Part shown: positions 30,979-43,980 of the stretch, in pieces | Layout of the letters: every line of letters begins with the position of its first letter | How positions within the stretch are numbered: position 1 is the stretch's first letter | Assembly (NCBI GenBank): GCA_007922305.1 | Contig: ML677366.1 | Coordinates: 8,645,615 to 8,709,614, forward strand | DNA length: 64,000 bases | Source of the DNA: Dermatemys mawii | Lineage: Eukaryota; Chordata; Testudines; Dermatemydidae | Direction: 5' to 3' | Position numbers and translations under genes: made by a program | The notes under the pieces: generated by a model | The model's input: only the letters and a program-made list of their open reading frames with translations | What the model was told of the DNA's origin: nothing | The model's database searches: none

Positions 30979-33900
30979 ATGGCTCCACGAGAGGCAAAAG
31001 CTAAAACATAACACTTTAATTCTGTATTTCCTTAATAGAGACAGGAACTTGGAGCTGATTTCAGAAGGACTTCCTATCACAAATCACATGCACCACACAA
31101 TGAATAACCCATCCTTCCCTACAAACCTTTAGACATAACAGTTGCTATTTCTTTAGATCGTCTAAACAGTACAAAATTAAGCAGATCATAAGCCAACTAC
31201 TCTCATTACACAGTTTGAATCCAACAGGGTAAGAAACTCCAGCAGGAATGATAAGCTGTTTTGCTGTACAAGAGATTTTTTTCCTCCTTAATTTTTTTTA
31301 AATAACTCAAAAAAAAAACTTGCTCAAAATTAGTTGAATTATTAATCTCTTACCATTTGAAGCCTTTACCTTTTGGATAATAGCCAGGGGATCGCAGTAC
31401 CGTATGTTGTTATAGGGATTCCCTTTTAAGATAGAAGACATATATATTCTTAGACATGCAATAAAACTTAGAAGCTTTGGAGTGTGCATGAGATGATCTC
31501 CCCTGACATTTTATTTTTAACCCATCTATTTGGTGATTTAAAACCAATGTGTTTGAGTGAGTCTGGAATCAGGTCTGTTTTAGCATCTTCAGTGTCAGTG
31601 ACGTGGGCACTGGAATTATACGGGAAATGCAGCGCTTAAACTCCAAATTAACAAGGGCTCTCCAGAAGGAACAAAAAAGGTATAAATTATGTCTGATTGA
31701 ACAAACACAACTCCACTGTTGAACAGCCACTCAATGAAGAGGGCAGGGAGAGGCAATGGAGCACGGTAATGTGTAATATTACTAGTCAATGGTCTGTGCG
31801 CAGCACTGGGCTCCCAAATGCTGGAGGTGTCAGGGAGATAAATAGCAGAGTGTCCTCCTCAAAAATATGATTAATACCCTCTCCGGTCCACTGCTGAAGA
31901 TGTAGTGGGTGCAGCTGGTTTGGACAGCAGTTGCACAGAGGAAAAAAAGGAGGACGACTGCAGCAGAGCAGAGAGGGCAAAGAGTAGGACAAGTAGTCAA
32001 CTGAGCGGGAGTGCTGAGCTCCAACAAGAGGAGAAGCCGGCCAGAGCTGGCTAAAGGTCACTTTTGGCTGCTGTTTAAGTAATGTTTGTAGAACTTTCAT
32101 GCATGCACAACTGAGTCTCAAGTGCATGGTCTTTGGAGGAAAAGAGGGAGAGAAAAGTGTTCAAGTTCATTGTCTCTTGTAACACACAGGCCATAAGTAT
32201 CTTTTCGGAGCCATTATTCTCCCCTATACTACCACCTGCACCACCTACGCGTTAGGAAGGGGCTGCTGGATATTGAGAAGCATTAAAAATGGTGACAGTT
32301 TCTTTTGCTGCTGGCTGCTGTTTCATCAATCCTGAAAACAGTCAGGAAGATGACACCTGGTTTTCACTTCTCATGGTGTTTAAGGGATTTAAATGAACAA
32401 TTGCTTGAAGTTCTCAGGAGACATTTCTCCTGCCTTCTGTGGTTACATACACAGCAAGAAGAGACTGCCCAAAGTTCAAATTCTGCCCAATAAAATCTGG
32501 GCACAAAGTGAATGTAGACTCTAACAAAGGAAGACTGGTGGTGGGAGAGGTACTGTTTTAGAGCATCTATTGATGGTTTTGATCCTTTCGGACGTCACTT
32601 CAGCAAGAACATGCTGTAAAATCTGCAACTCACCAGGCTGATTGGGGAAAAGGGGAAAGGTTGCTTATGACAAATTATTAAATATAGAACACTTTCAATT
32701 TACACAGATACTTCTGTTCAATTGACACAAACATACACAAGGTTCCTGTAAGTTCTTATTGATCTGAAAGACATTTGTACTGAAATGTGATAAATCAAAT
32801 GATTAATAATCACCAGTTCAGCATTCTGCATCACCACTACCTGTCACAACCCCTTGGAAATAGGATTAACATAAGAAGATATTATGCATGTGAGCATGAC
32901 ACCAAAGTGGCACTATATTGATCTGAACTTTAGAAATGTGCAGTGCCATTAACAAAGAAAGAATGCAGATACCAGTCAATGGGGAAATGGTTGCCAAATT
33001 TACATTGATGTTTCTTTCCTCCTACTGTTTCTCAGCAGGCTCCCATATCTCTTCATTTGGATCCAAAAATGACCAGCCTATGGTTCCTGATGGATTTGGT
33101 GCAGCCTCCAGCAAATTTATCAGCACAAATAGAAGGCCTCTTCCTGGGAGTCATTTGCAAGATTGGGTCTGGTCTGTAACTCAGCTGATTCATTCATAGG
33201 CCTAAATAAACCTACCGATTTAAACTGCTGCATTGCAAAAGCAGCAGGCTTCTTTAAGAGATCCTGGCACAAAAGGCCCCTTTCTAACATTGAATGTGTT
33301 TGCAAATTACAATGTTTTGGTATTTATTAAAAAAATCCCTTGCACAAAATACGGCTAGGACATTGTAGGACAAAAATATAAAATGAATGTTTCATGTCAG
33401 AAGCAAGGGTTAATATTTTTAACAAATGAGACCTTGACATGCGTATGAAAATGGTGTAACTGCTTTATTAGACTACTGTCCAAAGTGCTGTCTCTATTTT
33501 TGGAAACGGGGAAAAAATCATTTGTGCAACGTAATATTAAGCATACTCTGCTACTCAATTGGTAAACATGACAAGAGGTGGGTTAGTTATTCATGGTTCA
33601 GGGGCACAGCCCCTTTCAGAAAGAACTTTTTTTTTTCACTCTAATGAAATGATGGATAATCTGGAAGTAGGTGCTTTAAGAAGATATTAATCATTCTCTG
33701 TGGTAATGTTAATCATGCGTTCCATCATCTCCAGATGCTGTGCATCACCTTCCTTGGAGATAAAGGGCACCCAAGCCAGTAGACTCCTTCTGATCACCTT
33801 TCTCACAGTAACTCTCATATAAGGCATTAAATGAAGTCTTCACATTTCAGGGCAACCTTAAAAAAGAAATAGAAAGTGGGAGACTGAGGTATTGTAGGGA

Positions 33901-34889
33901 TTCATGGGCTTCAATCCTGACCTTGTCACTGCTTATGCTGCCCAGATAGGAAGGGGCTATTTCTCTGGCTCTTTGTCCTAACTTTTGACATTTTTCAGTG
34001 CATTATTTGGTATGAGTGACGGTGAAGAGAAAACCCCTGATAATAGGAAATAGAAAATTCACAAAAAGGTTTTTTAAAAAGCAAAGCTAGTTTCCTGGGG
34101 CGGAGGGACATGCAAAATTATTCCCACATAGTCTGGTATTCTACTCTTACAAAACATTAGCAAACGTCAGGTCAGATTTATCTCAGGATAATGTCTGGAG
34201 AGACTTCTGACCAATTAGACCATTTTTATTACTAATCTTTTTATAGGCTTGAAAAAAATGTTGAGTATAAACCTAGGGCATATTTTAGATGATGGCTAAG
34301 ATATCTTCCATTGCAGATCAGATGCTTCATCTACACCAGTGCAGTACAGAAGAAACTTTGAAGGTTTCCTAAACCTAAAAAGTTACTTTGTATAAACCCG
34401 TTGAATAAAGATAAACCACAGGGGAGTCAAAAGCAGGCAGTGTTTCTGTCACAGCATGTAAATGTAAAAGGAGAACAGAAGTAGTATTAATTTTAAATAC
34501 AATAATCCAGTTTTTCCCATAAATGTGTTTTTATGCAGTATATATTAGAATCCACATACATGGATACATACCATTAAATGACAATCCTAATTAATAGAGG
34601 AAATTGTATTTAAAAAAATAAATTTATACTTAAAAATAAGCACCGTGTAAAATTAAAAATTATTTTGTGGAATTTCACATGGAAGTTTTTGCAGATACTT
34701 TAAGCAAAGCTTTGCATCACCTCTTATTGAGTTTCTTTGGAATTTTTGATAAAATGTCTATTTTTTATTTTTTTTTTGGCCTGGAAAACAAGCATGGTAC
34801 AGGAATTTTCATATGTATGTCACACGAATCTATCACTGCTTGTAAACAGACCTGTATTCACTAGAACACATCAGGCATCTGACAGAATA
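30979..34889. other. repeat-poor unique sequence
   Basis: I recognise no transposon or gene in almost 4 kb. The frames at 31786-32127 and 31830-32027 minus overlap in different phases. The block 31560-31860 is a possible conserved element. The plus frame 32936-33199 overlaps an unrelated minus frame. Confidence 0.45.
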
Positions 34890-35053
34890 TCCCTAACTGT
34901 GAGTCAGGACCCCCAGGGAGGTCACTCTATCAGCAAATGAGGTCGCAGCAATCCCTGCCACAGCGCGATCTCACCCACACCATATATGCCAGGTCATGCT
35001 GTGCAGAGGATGCCATTTTGTAGAGCAGGGGAAAAGTTTGGGAACCACTGCAT
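34890..35053 (-). mobile_element. hAT-like MITE, one end visible
   Basis: AAGTTTGGGAACCACTGC at 35035-35052 is a hAT-type terminus (TGGTTCCCAAACTT on the minus strand). CCATATATGCCAGGTCATGC and TGACTCACAGTTAGGG-type sequence (reverse of 34900-34915) fit a known turtle MITE layout. The other terminus and a target duplication are not visible. Confidence 0.55.
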
Positions 35054-35110
35054 TTCAGTGTGTGTGTGTGTTTGTGAAAAAAATATATATACCTACACAC
35101 TATTATCAAT

Positions 35111-35114
35111 TATT

Positions 35115-35168
<54 letters not shown>
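35111..35168. repeat. (TTTA)n/(TTA)n microsatellite
   Basis: About three TTTA units lead into some 14 uninterrupted TTA units. The isoleucine-run frame at 34986-35183 is a by-product. Confidence 0.95.
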
Positions 35169-35524
35169 GTAACTAGGTCATGAGGTGCTCTCTTGTGTTT
35201 TCAGCTAGATTTAATACACTTTTCCCCAGAATAGAAATACCTTGGTCCATCTTTGGCACTGCCGTATGGAAAGATTTTATTTTTCTGCACCCATATGCCT
35301 AGAATCAAGGAGACATTTGCCCTTTACTTACTCTCCTATCAAAGGACAGGAATCCCGTAGGAAGAGAACTGGATTCAATACCTAGGAGGTTCCTTTCCAG
35401 TTCTCTGTTGCTATGATATACCCTTGTAATTGAAATTAGAGAGAATAAAACCAAGTACTGACTGGCAGTTTCAAACAGATAAAATGGAAAATAATATTAT
35501 CTGTGAAACACCAGAAAGAAATTA

Positions 35525-35600
35525 TCACCCTGATGCAACCTGACTGAAACCAACTAGTTTTGCCATTGAGTTAAAAGGGAGCAGGACTGGGCTAAATTCC
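35525..35600. repeat. short palindromic repeat (decayed)
   Basis: CCTGATGCAACCTGACTG … TTTTGCCATTGAGTTAAAAG … GCAGGACTGGGCTAAATTCC fits the 'gattctgcaacc / gcaggattgggcc' palindromic family. Confidence 0.4.
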
Positions 35601-37364
35601 TGCAAAGCAGCTTTAGACTTTCGCTATAATGGAAAGCAGAGAAAAATTCTAATGATGTCTGATAACCTACAGACCACATGTAAACTGGTCTCTTTAGATT
35701 CAGTTATTCAGTCATTCTCAAAGTATGATTCTTCTGTGAAACGAAAGCCCTGCTGCCTTTGATGTAAAGTGGTCTCAGCTATAAAACATGTTTATGATTT
35801 AAGTTTTGTTAAAGCATAGAACTGATGCAAAAGAGAAACTGAATCTATGTTGGAATTAGGTCCAATCAGCAAGGGAGAAAGAGAAAATAATAGGACATAC
35901 AGAGATTGGTTTTTGCTCTAGTTAATAAAAGATTGGAAAAAGTTTTGTAGCCATTCTGAAGTGAGCATGGAATGCATAAGGTTCCCCCACCCCCTTCTCT
36001 GGAAACATGAAATATCTTGATGATAACTGTGGGCAAGAATTTCAACCCAGCCATCGCTTTCGTGTACACAAAAAAATTACTTTTGTATATCATCTTCTGA
36101 GCATAGAGATGATAGGATTGATACACATAGGGCGGTTTATCACTTGCATGCAGAAGTAATCATATGTTGAAGCATCAGAGTTTCAAAGCGGTTGGTACAT
36201 CACAACCAGTTTATCAAAAAGCACGTATATTGACAGGAGGTAAAAAGAGTGATGGGAAAATGAGTGCGTAGAGAGAGCGGTGGAGAGGAGAAGGATGTTT
36301 GGTGGATACAAGGAAAATATATTTGGAATGAAATGTATTACGACCTGGAGGCGTCTTGAGATAGTGATGTAGTCTCCCAATTTATTTGTTCTGGAAAGTG
36401 AAGTATGTTCCATTGTTGATAAGGCTGCCTTTGCCATTCACCGAGCTTGATGATATGAAAACTTCATTTGGGACAGAAGAGCTGGAGAACAGAAATACAA
36501 AAGGCCTTTGTGGGAGAAACTTGTGAATCTCAGGGGAGCTTCCTCTCTCATCACAAAGAGTTGATTTAGATGATGAAAATTTCCCACAATTCCAAGCAAA
36601 TTGCAATCACAGACCCTTTGGACTGGCAGGGGTCAGGCAAGGGAAAGGGTGTTTGAAAGTTCATGATGCCTTTTGGGCAAAAATACCTGTGCAAAAATAA
36701 GCTAAACAGCAGCCTAGGTGCCTGTTAGGGCATCAGTCGAAGCTATCCGCAAAGTATAATTGGACAGTTACAGACCATACCACAATGCTTTTAATGTAGA
36801 CACCTTCGTACCTGTGCTGCTATACAAATAATTAAAAAAATAGTAACTCTGCAATGTCACATATTTCCTACATAGAGAGCTTTAGTTGTCTCTCAGTGCT
36901 GCAATTATTTTTTGACACTCTATTATTTGATCCCTTATACATAATGAAGCAATGGAAATCAAATGATAAGCATGAATTGTTTCCAGATTATTCCAGAGGA
37001 TTAGTCATTTGATTAGTTATCAATGAAATCTATCTCCCATAGATCTGATCAAACTCAGGCCAATGGGATCCTCCATTTAATTTTAGTGGGCTTTGGACTG
37101 GTTTCTATGTTCACTATATCTTTTTATGACAGTCTTAGGGCTATAGTAACAGTTTTGCCACGCTACTGTCTGTTAGTAACAGACATAAAAGCCTAGAAGA
37201 AAGGTAAACAGTGTAGCTTGATTCCTTAGTTACATTCACATCACCTTTCAAACACAAACACTATAAAATGACCTTCTTCAGAGTCTCTGAATTTGTATGA
37301 AAGAAACTTATCTTAACCCTCAGATGGCCTCGATCCCTGCAATATCTGGGCCCATAACAAACAA
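35601..37364. other. unique sequence with one palindrome
   Basis: Mostly unassigned. At 37055-37112, CTCAGGCCAATGGGATCC and TTAGTGGGCTTTGGACTGG are decayed arms of the 7085 palindrome family. The minus frames at 36183-36437 and 36382-36606 show no domain. Confidence 0.4.
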
Positions 37365-37475
37365 TGATTTTTTTCTCACAATAGTCCTGCCAGGTACAGA
37401 AGTTTCACTACACCCATTTTACCGCTGGTGAAACAAGGCACAGAGATGCTAAGGTCACCCAGGAAGCCTATGGCC
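37365..37475 (-). mobile_element. MIR SINE fragment
   Basis: CACAATAGTCCTGCCAGGTA (37378), CACCCATTTTACCGCTGGTG (37412) and AACAAGGCACAGAGATGCTAAGG (37433) are the MIR core on the minus strand. Confidence 0.8.
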
Positions 37476-39237
37476 CAGCAAATGCTTCATGTGCTTTTAG
37501 AGATCTAATTAATTAAGCCCAAAGAAAGAGACAATGCAGATAAGGATTAATCAAACACACTGGGGTTCTCTTTACTTTGATTGTGGTGATACTGATTTTA
37601 TAATGGAACTGATATATGACATGCTTGCATTTCCTGAGTATCTGAATAACAAACCCTTACCTGATTGGAAGACACTGGATTGCATTGTACAGTTTGTCTT
37701 ACTTTGTAATTGGGAAATGGAACAGTAGTGACCTGCAGCAGAAGATTAATACAAGATTAGTTGTGTGTGTATTTAATATTATATATCTACTTCTATATTA
37801 AATGATCTGAAGAGGAAGTGTAAGGATATTTATCTAGACCGAAGACTAAATCTAGATACCTGACTCGGTATCTAGTCATTATTTAGGCAAAACTCCTACT
37901 AAAGTCAAAGACAGTTTTCTTGAATAAGGAAGAAATATGGAGTGTAGGTTTTGTCACTGTGTTGAAGCTGATTGTTTGATTGAATCTGATAGTGCTGCAA
38001 TCTTGTAAGATCGTCTCAGATTTTGCTAAAAATGGACAATTGAACAAACACATGGGTAAAGGAGTGAACTCAAAACCAAGGTCAATTTGAACTTCTCTCT
38101 AAAAGACAGCTGGAATGCAGACAATTGTGAGGTATGTGCAAAAGGGAGGTCATTAATGAAGATATAGTCAAGGGAAAAGCTCGTTGAGTTTCTTGGTTGT
38201 GTGAATATTGCAATTCTGTGGCACAATGGTCTTCAGGAAGCAGTGGATCAAAGAAGGCAATAAGGATGATAAATATACGGACTATTACATTATGAAAATT
38301 GTAACACATATATTTAAAAAAATCTTAATTTTCAAGGGTGCTCTTTGTGTTTATCAACTGAACCTCATTCTTACATTAGAATTTTTAGGGCCCTCCTCCA
38401 CCTCTTACATGTCATTTACTATTAGCTTTAATGAATTACCACAACGGAGTTTTCAGAGCAGTCAGTAGGTACAGTTTACAGTTTAAACAAAGTCAAAACT
38501 GTGCGAGTCAAAGATCAATAAAAAGGGTGACACTGATCCTACCAGGTGCAGAGAATATATTATGCCAAGCTACTAAAGAAAAAAGTAATATCTAATGGCC
38601 CACAGACAATCTTTGTTCAGCCAGATTTATTAAAAAACCCTCTTTATTAAAGACTATAATTTTCACATTGCTGAAAATGTAGAAGCTTTAAATTCCAATT
38701 TTAGTTGTGCTGAAAGATGTGAAATAGTTTCTTTTAAATACTTTTCTTTATGAAAGAAGACAATAAAGGCTGCTTATTGGCCCTCATTATCCCCACCTCG
38801 ATTTGACTTGCCTACCTGCTCCACTGCACTGGTTCAAGACAATTAATCCTAATATTCAACCCTCCTGGTGTAATTTCTCATCTTGGCAGATCTCTTTCTA
38901 TAATGACTAAAGGGGAGTGGCCAAGTTCTCAAAACCTTGGGGGCAAGCCAGATACATTTTCACACAGAAGCTGATAACAATTTGGGCCTGATTTGTTAAT
39001 GAAATGTTGCATTTTCAAACAAAACTGTATCAGAAGCTGCTGGGATTACCAAAAACAACTCTGGTCATTAATAAGCTGAACACAATAAAGCATAATTACA
39101 GTAAATTCTGCTGATACTGAAAGAGTGCATTGCAGGAGCTTATTAATATTTTATATTTCAGAGACAGTGTGAACATTTCCTCCATATCATTCCAATTTTA
39201 TAATTGTAGCTAAACCAGGTCTTATCAGACGCCCCCA
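37476..39237. other. AT-rich unique sequence
   Basis: No repeat family or gene recognised. The block around 38870-39200 is AT-rich, low in simple repeats and a candidate conserved element. Confidence 0.45.
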
Positions 39238-39345
39238 AAAAATTGTGGGACAGGTCTTCAGCTGAGGTAAATCAGTTCAGTTCCTTAGCTTGTAAACTGA
39301 AGCCAATGGAGTGAAGTCAGTTTTCACCAGCTGTGGAATACATGC
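39238..39345. repeat. short palindromic dispersed repeat
   Basis: TCTTCAGCTGAGGTAAATCAG (39255) and CAGTTTTCACCAGCTGTGG (39318) are decayed inverted arms, with GAAGCCAATGGAGTGAAG in the centre. Confidence 0.55.
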
Positions 39346-39360
39346 TTCAGATAAATAGTG

Positions 39361-39467
39361 GCCCAAATTCTGCGCTTAATGTCTGGGCTGTAAATCTGGG
39401 ATAACTTCAGGGATGACATTGGATGGCTCTAGATCTAGAACCATTTTAGATGAGAGCAGAATTTGGC
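39361..39467. mobile_element. 107-bp MITE-like palindrome
   Basis: GCCCAAATTCTGC at 39361-39373 and GCAGAATTTGGC at 39456-39467 are inverted ends that differ by one base. The centre holds TCTAGATCTAGA. It lies only about 15 bp from the palindrome at 39238. Confidence 0.65.
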
Positions 39468-40319
39468 TTATTATTTTTCTTTAATCTTCCCTCTTCTTTT
39501 CCTATTCATTATATTTTACTCCCTACTTCACACTGGAGTGGCTGACACCACAACATTCTCCCTGACCAAGAGAATAGGTCACAGATTGCTTTTTTTCCAT
39601 AGCCAGTGCCATTTAATGAATGAAATCTTCTCCTCCCCTAACACACAATAGCTGGGCCATAAGGAGTCAGCATACAATGCCCACCTCAGTAGAGCATGAT
39701 CTACTGACTGTCCCACCATTCTAATCTCTCTAATAGCAGTTGTAATTGTGTAAGCTGCTAATTAGGTATGATTATATATGACTATATTTGGGTGGGATTC
39801 TTATGTACATTTGCATTGGTGATACCAGGAGCTGCAATGAGTTTTACTGCAGGATTGGGTTCTATACCTGTATTTAGAAAGATAGGAGTAACCTAACTAT
39901 TCTGTCTGTAGCAGACTGCAATCCATTTCCCCCATTTAAATTAACTTGCCAGATAAATATTTCCTCCTTCTCCCTGATGCACATAATGACATAGCTTTAA
40001 CGTCCATTAGTGTATGTTTCTGCAGAGCTAGAAACAGGATATTTATTCCACTAGGAGAGGAAATCTCTAGCTTCATGATCAGATCCAGACTTCACTTCTA
40101 GTCATGGAACAGCCTAACATAACTGACCTCCAAATCCGGAGGGAGAACCTCAGCTGGTGTAACATGGCATAGCTCCTTCAATTCCAGTGGGCAAACACCA
40201 ATTTGTACAAGCTGAGAATTTGTTCCAGGACAACTTTATATTTAGAAAAAAAATATTGTATCTTATTTTTAAAGGTGTTTTACATTTATTCAGATTTTAA
40301 TTGAGTTAATGTATTCTGG
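39468..40319. other. unassigned sequence
   Basis: No gene seen. A half copy of the 'ctggtgtaacatggcatagctcc' palindrome is visible around 40150-40205 (GCTGGTGTAACATGGCATAG). Confidence 0.4.
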
Positions 40320-40620
40320 GATTTTTTTCCACCCGCCTTACTTTGAAGTATCAGGGATTGGCCACAGCTGGAGATTGGACAGCAGACAGGTGGACCAGTG
40401 CTTTGAGGTGGTAAGAGAAGCCCTTCTACATGCCTGGTTTGTGAGTCTTGCTCACATGCTCGGGGTTATATTGATCACCAGATCTGGGGTCCAGGTGGAT
40501 TTTTTCCCTGGGTCAGATTGAAAGAGATCTTGAAGGGGTTTCCTCTTATTTGGTACGGTGGGGTATAGTTTGCCTACCAGAATCATTTCAGCATATTTTA
40601 CTTAATCAATCCTCTGCCAT
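40320..40620 (+). mobile_element. CR1 LINE, 3' UTR fragment
   Basis: ATCAGGGATTGGCCACAGCTGG (40352), GATGGACCAGTGCTTTGAGG-type sequence (40391), TGATCACCAGATCTGGGGTCC (40474) and CCCTGGGTCAGATTGAAAGAG (40508) follow the order of a CR1 3' region; the minus-strand equivalent is part of 61745-62060. The 70-codon frame at 40309-40521 runs through it and is not a gene. Confidence 0.7.
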
Positions 40621-42562
40621 TGCAGGAACCTTGGGCATTGGTGACAGTTTGGTCTCTCCTATTCTCTGTCTATTGAATAGATTTTAGTTTCCTGAGGACT
40701 GAAATGTTTTTCATTTTAAAAACGATGGGCATAATATTTGGGTATCAAGGTGAAATTTAAAATACCCGTGATATACAAGAGACCAGATGATCTCAATTCT
40801 TTCTGTCCTTAAACTCTGTGCAGTTTTAAACTACACATTTTTTTCTTAGCTTCCATCCCAGGCCAGCACATTTGCACCTGTGGTAACTACAACACTTGTC
40901 TTAACAGGTGAAAAAGATGAAATAGCTCTAATAAACTATTTTAAATACAACCTACAAGATCCTGAAAATAATCTTCTTGTATATAGTGACCATGTTTAAT
41001 CGTAAAACATTTCACCTCTATATCTGAAATGAGGCAGCATTCTGCTCATAGCTGCCACAAGTACTTTGGACAAAATTAATTCCTGGTATAAATCCAATGA
41101 AATCAGCAGTTATGCCAGGGACGATTCTGCTTCTTTACATTATTTTTTATTTCAGCAGAAACACTGAGGAAACATTCTTGTGTTTAATTTTTACCTTATT
41201 GTCACTTTGGCTGGAGGAGATGATGTGTGTCAATTTTACCAGAATTCTTTAATTTATTGTTAGTTAAAATTTCCGCAGAAGATATCATGCACTACTAGCT
41301 GCTCTCAATTAGGAAGCAACAAGCAATAAAAATGGATTTGACTTCCAGTAAGTGGGCTAGCAACATACATGCTTTGAAAAGAATTAGGCCACAAGTGTCT
41401 GAACATCGTGCCAGAGGTATAGCGGTGCAACAAACTCAGGGTTACATGTAAAAACCTGGGGCCAAATGGGGTAAAATATTTTGTTAAGGTTACCAAATTG
41501 ACTACAAAAATTGCTTTATAGTGGTAGAAATTTAAAGTAACTCAGCTAATAACTCATAATAAAGCTAATTTTAGTTTCAAATGTTCAAAGTCCCATGAAA
41601 TTGCTTCTGTATTGACAGAATAACTTTTGTGCATAACCAACAAAATAAAGACTTTTCACACTCAACTTTAATTCATATGCAGATCAAGAAATTCACAAAT
41701 GATTTCAAATAAGGACTAGACAGGCAAATTCTGAGATCTGTCGATAATCTAAGAACAGAAAAATACATGAAATAAATCAAAGAAGTTATTTGTTGTGAAA
41801 TATTTAGTAAATTCTTAAATTAATTAAGCTTTATAAAGAGATTTGAGGTCCTCAGATTAAAGGTGAGCTACAGATCCAAAGTCTTTTTCTAAATTAGATG
41901 CATATCCTGTTCCCCATATTAGTCATTTTGGATGCTCCAGTGAAAAGTGTAAACACTATCCATTGGGTGGACAATTTTTTTCTGACTCCATCTGATCGTC
42001 AGCTTATACCCTGAACAGTATGATTTGATTTATCCTAGACAGTGGTACTTCGAATGTCATTCTCCTTCATACAAATTCAGCAAAGATTTAACAAAATCTT
42101 AAATTCCACTGTAGTCAACTGCACTGCTCAGATGTTTAAAATTAAGTGCTTTGCTAGTTTGGGCTCAGAATGCTGAGCATCTGCCAGGACGGAGTCCTTG
42201 CTGAATTGAATGGGATCACTTGTACTTACAGCTAAGGCTGTGTTTCCTTGCACTGGTGAAATAGGGCCAAAAAATTTTAATTCTGGTTTTGCAGCTCTCT
42301 AAGCTAACTCCCTCAGTAATCATCATCACCTCTTTTTTTAAGCGACCAGCAGTAGTTCCAGCTAAATTATAAAAGACACAAAAGAGGATATGCCAACTCT
42401 ATGCAGTATCTTGTTTACACCCTCCCCCACACTACACACTCAGAATAGTGGACACGGTTGGGATGGCAGGGGGCAGGATGTGCCCAAGAGCCGTGCACCC
42501 TTGGGAACCTGGGCCAGCAGAATGACAGTAAGTGCTGACAGTGTAGGTTAGAGCACTTACCT
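40621..42562. other. mostly unique sequence
   Basis: At 41068-41140, ACAAAATTAATTCCTGGTAT and TATGCCAGGGACGATTC form a decayed palindrome around CCAATGAAATCAGC. I recognise nothing else. Confidence 0.4.
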
Positions 42563-43063
42563 AAGAACATACGAATGACCATACTAGGTCAGACCAAAGG
42601 TCCATCTAGCCCAGTACCCTGTCTTCCAACAGGGGCCAGTGCCAGGTATCCCAGAGGGAATGAACAGAACAGGTGATCATCAAGTGATTCATTCCGTCGT
42701 CCATTCCCAGCTTCGGGCAAACAGAGGCTAGGGACACCATCCCTGCCCATCCTGGCTAATATCCTCCATGAACTTAACTAGTTCTTTTTTGAACCCTGTT
42801 ATAGTCTTGCCCTCCCCAACATTTCTGGCAAGGAGTTCCACAGGTTGACTGCGCGTTGTGTGAAGAAATACTTCCTTTTGTTTGTTTTAAACCTGCTGCC
42901 TATTCATTTCATTTGGTGGCCCCTAGTTCTTGTGTTAAAAGAGGAGTAAATAACACTTCCTTATTTACTTTCTCCACACCTGTCATGATTTTATAGCTCT
43001 CAATCATATCCTCCCCTTAGTCATCTCTTTTCTAAGCTGAGAAGTCCCAGTCTTATTAATCTC
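42563..43063 (-). mobile_element. CR1 LINE, 3' ~500 bp
   Basis: On the minus strand the copy reads from the ORF2 C-terminus (GAGATTAATAAGACTGGGAC, reverse of 43045-43063) through decayed coding to the 3' UTR with GGACCTTTGGTCTGACC and the terminal GTATGTTCTTAG. It belongs to the same subfamily as 21268-22066 and 49191-50325. It is 5'-truncated inside the 'RLIRLGLFS' region. Confidence 0.92.
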
Positions 43064-43885
43064 GAGGGGTATGAAGATCCAGCCCACAATTTGTTCTCCT
43101 TGACATATGGTAGTCAAGGGGAACAAACTCCAACTCCAGACAAAGGCAATGAAAGAGGCCTATTGACATCTATACTTCTGGTCCTGAACTGGCAGACATA
43201 TTTTGCAGTAGTGAGTTCCACAGCTTGAGGGCTTTTGTTTGAAACTCTTTTCCTGAGCTGTTTCAGAAAACATTATTGTACATATACACATATATATATA
43301 TATATTACCACTATCTTGTTGACATCTGAAGCCACTGGCAAGCTAAAACTATCAAGATGATGGAGTTATACGCCCAACTAGTAATATAAAGAGTGTGTGG
43401 TTTATATTCACAAATAATTTCCTAGTCCTGTAGCAATAAAAGGCTCTGAATAAGACTCAGTAAAGATAAAGCTATCTCCCTGGAAGAAAATATTCACCTT
43501 ATTACCAGTTGTAACTGTTCTATTATCAGCAGCATATTTTTGTTTCTGTGCTTTGAGCATTGCATGCACTGTACCTTTATCATAATACAAATTAGTCTAT
43601 TACTATTGTTGCTAGAGAGTTTTATATTCTGTGTCACTTTCCCTGCACCATACAGCTGATTGTGCTTCTCCCCGCTCTGCCTCTTCCTGAGAAGAGTAGA
43701 CTGACCTGCCTTTAAGCTTGCATGCTAGTATGTGATCAGTAGCAACCTGCACTATTTAGTGGCAAAGTATCATAGATTATGTTGTCTGTGGAGTAACTAG
43801 AGATCGGAAGAATGATTTTACTGCTTTAAAACCACTCACACACACATGTGCGCACGGAAAGCACAATGGCCTCTTTTATTCCCCC
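43064..43885. other. unassigned, with a TA microsatellite
   Basis: A (TA)n run lies at about 43280-43306. GTGAGTTCCACAGCTTGAGG (43210) and GAAACTCTTTTCCTGAGCTG (43241) suggest a very old CR1/L3 piece on the minus strand, but too little remains to be sure. Confidence 0.4.
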
Positions 43886-43980
43886 TGTAGGCTGGTGAAA
43901 ATCAGGAGCGACTCCACTGAAATCAGTGGAGCTGTACTGGTGTGAAACTGGTGTAAGTGGAAGGAAAATCTGCTCTCGGG
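43886..43980. repeat. short palindromic dispersed repeat
   Basis: GGCTGGTGAAAATCAGGAGC (43890) and GGAGCTGTACTGGTGTGAAAC (43928), with a perfect central CACTGAAATCAGTG (43916-43929), then AGGAAAATCTGCTC. Confidence 0.65.

Noticed and set aside
34986..35183. Isoleucine-run peptide
   Set aside because: By-product of the TTA microsatellite.
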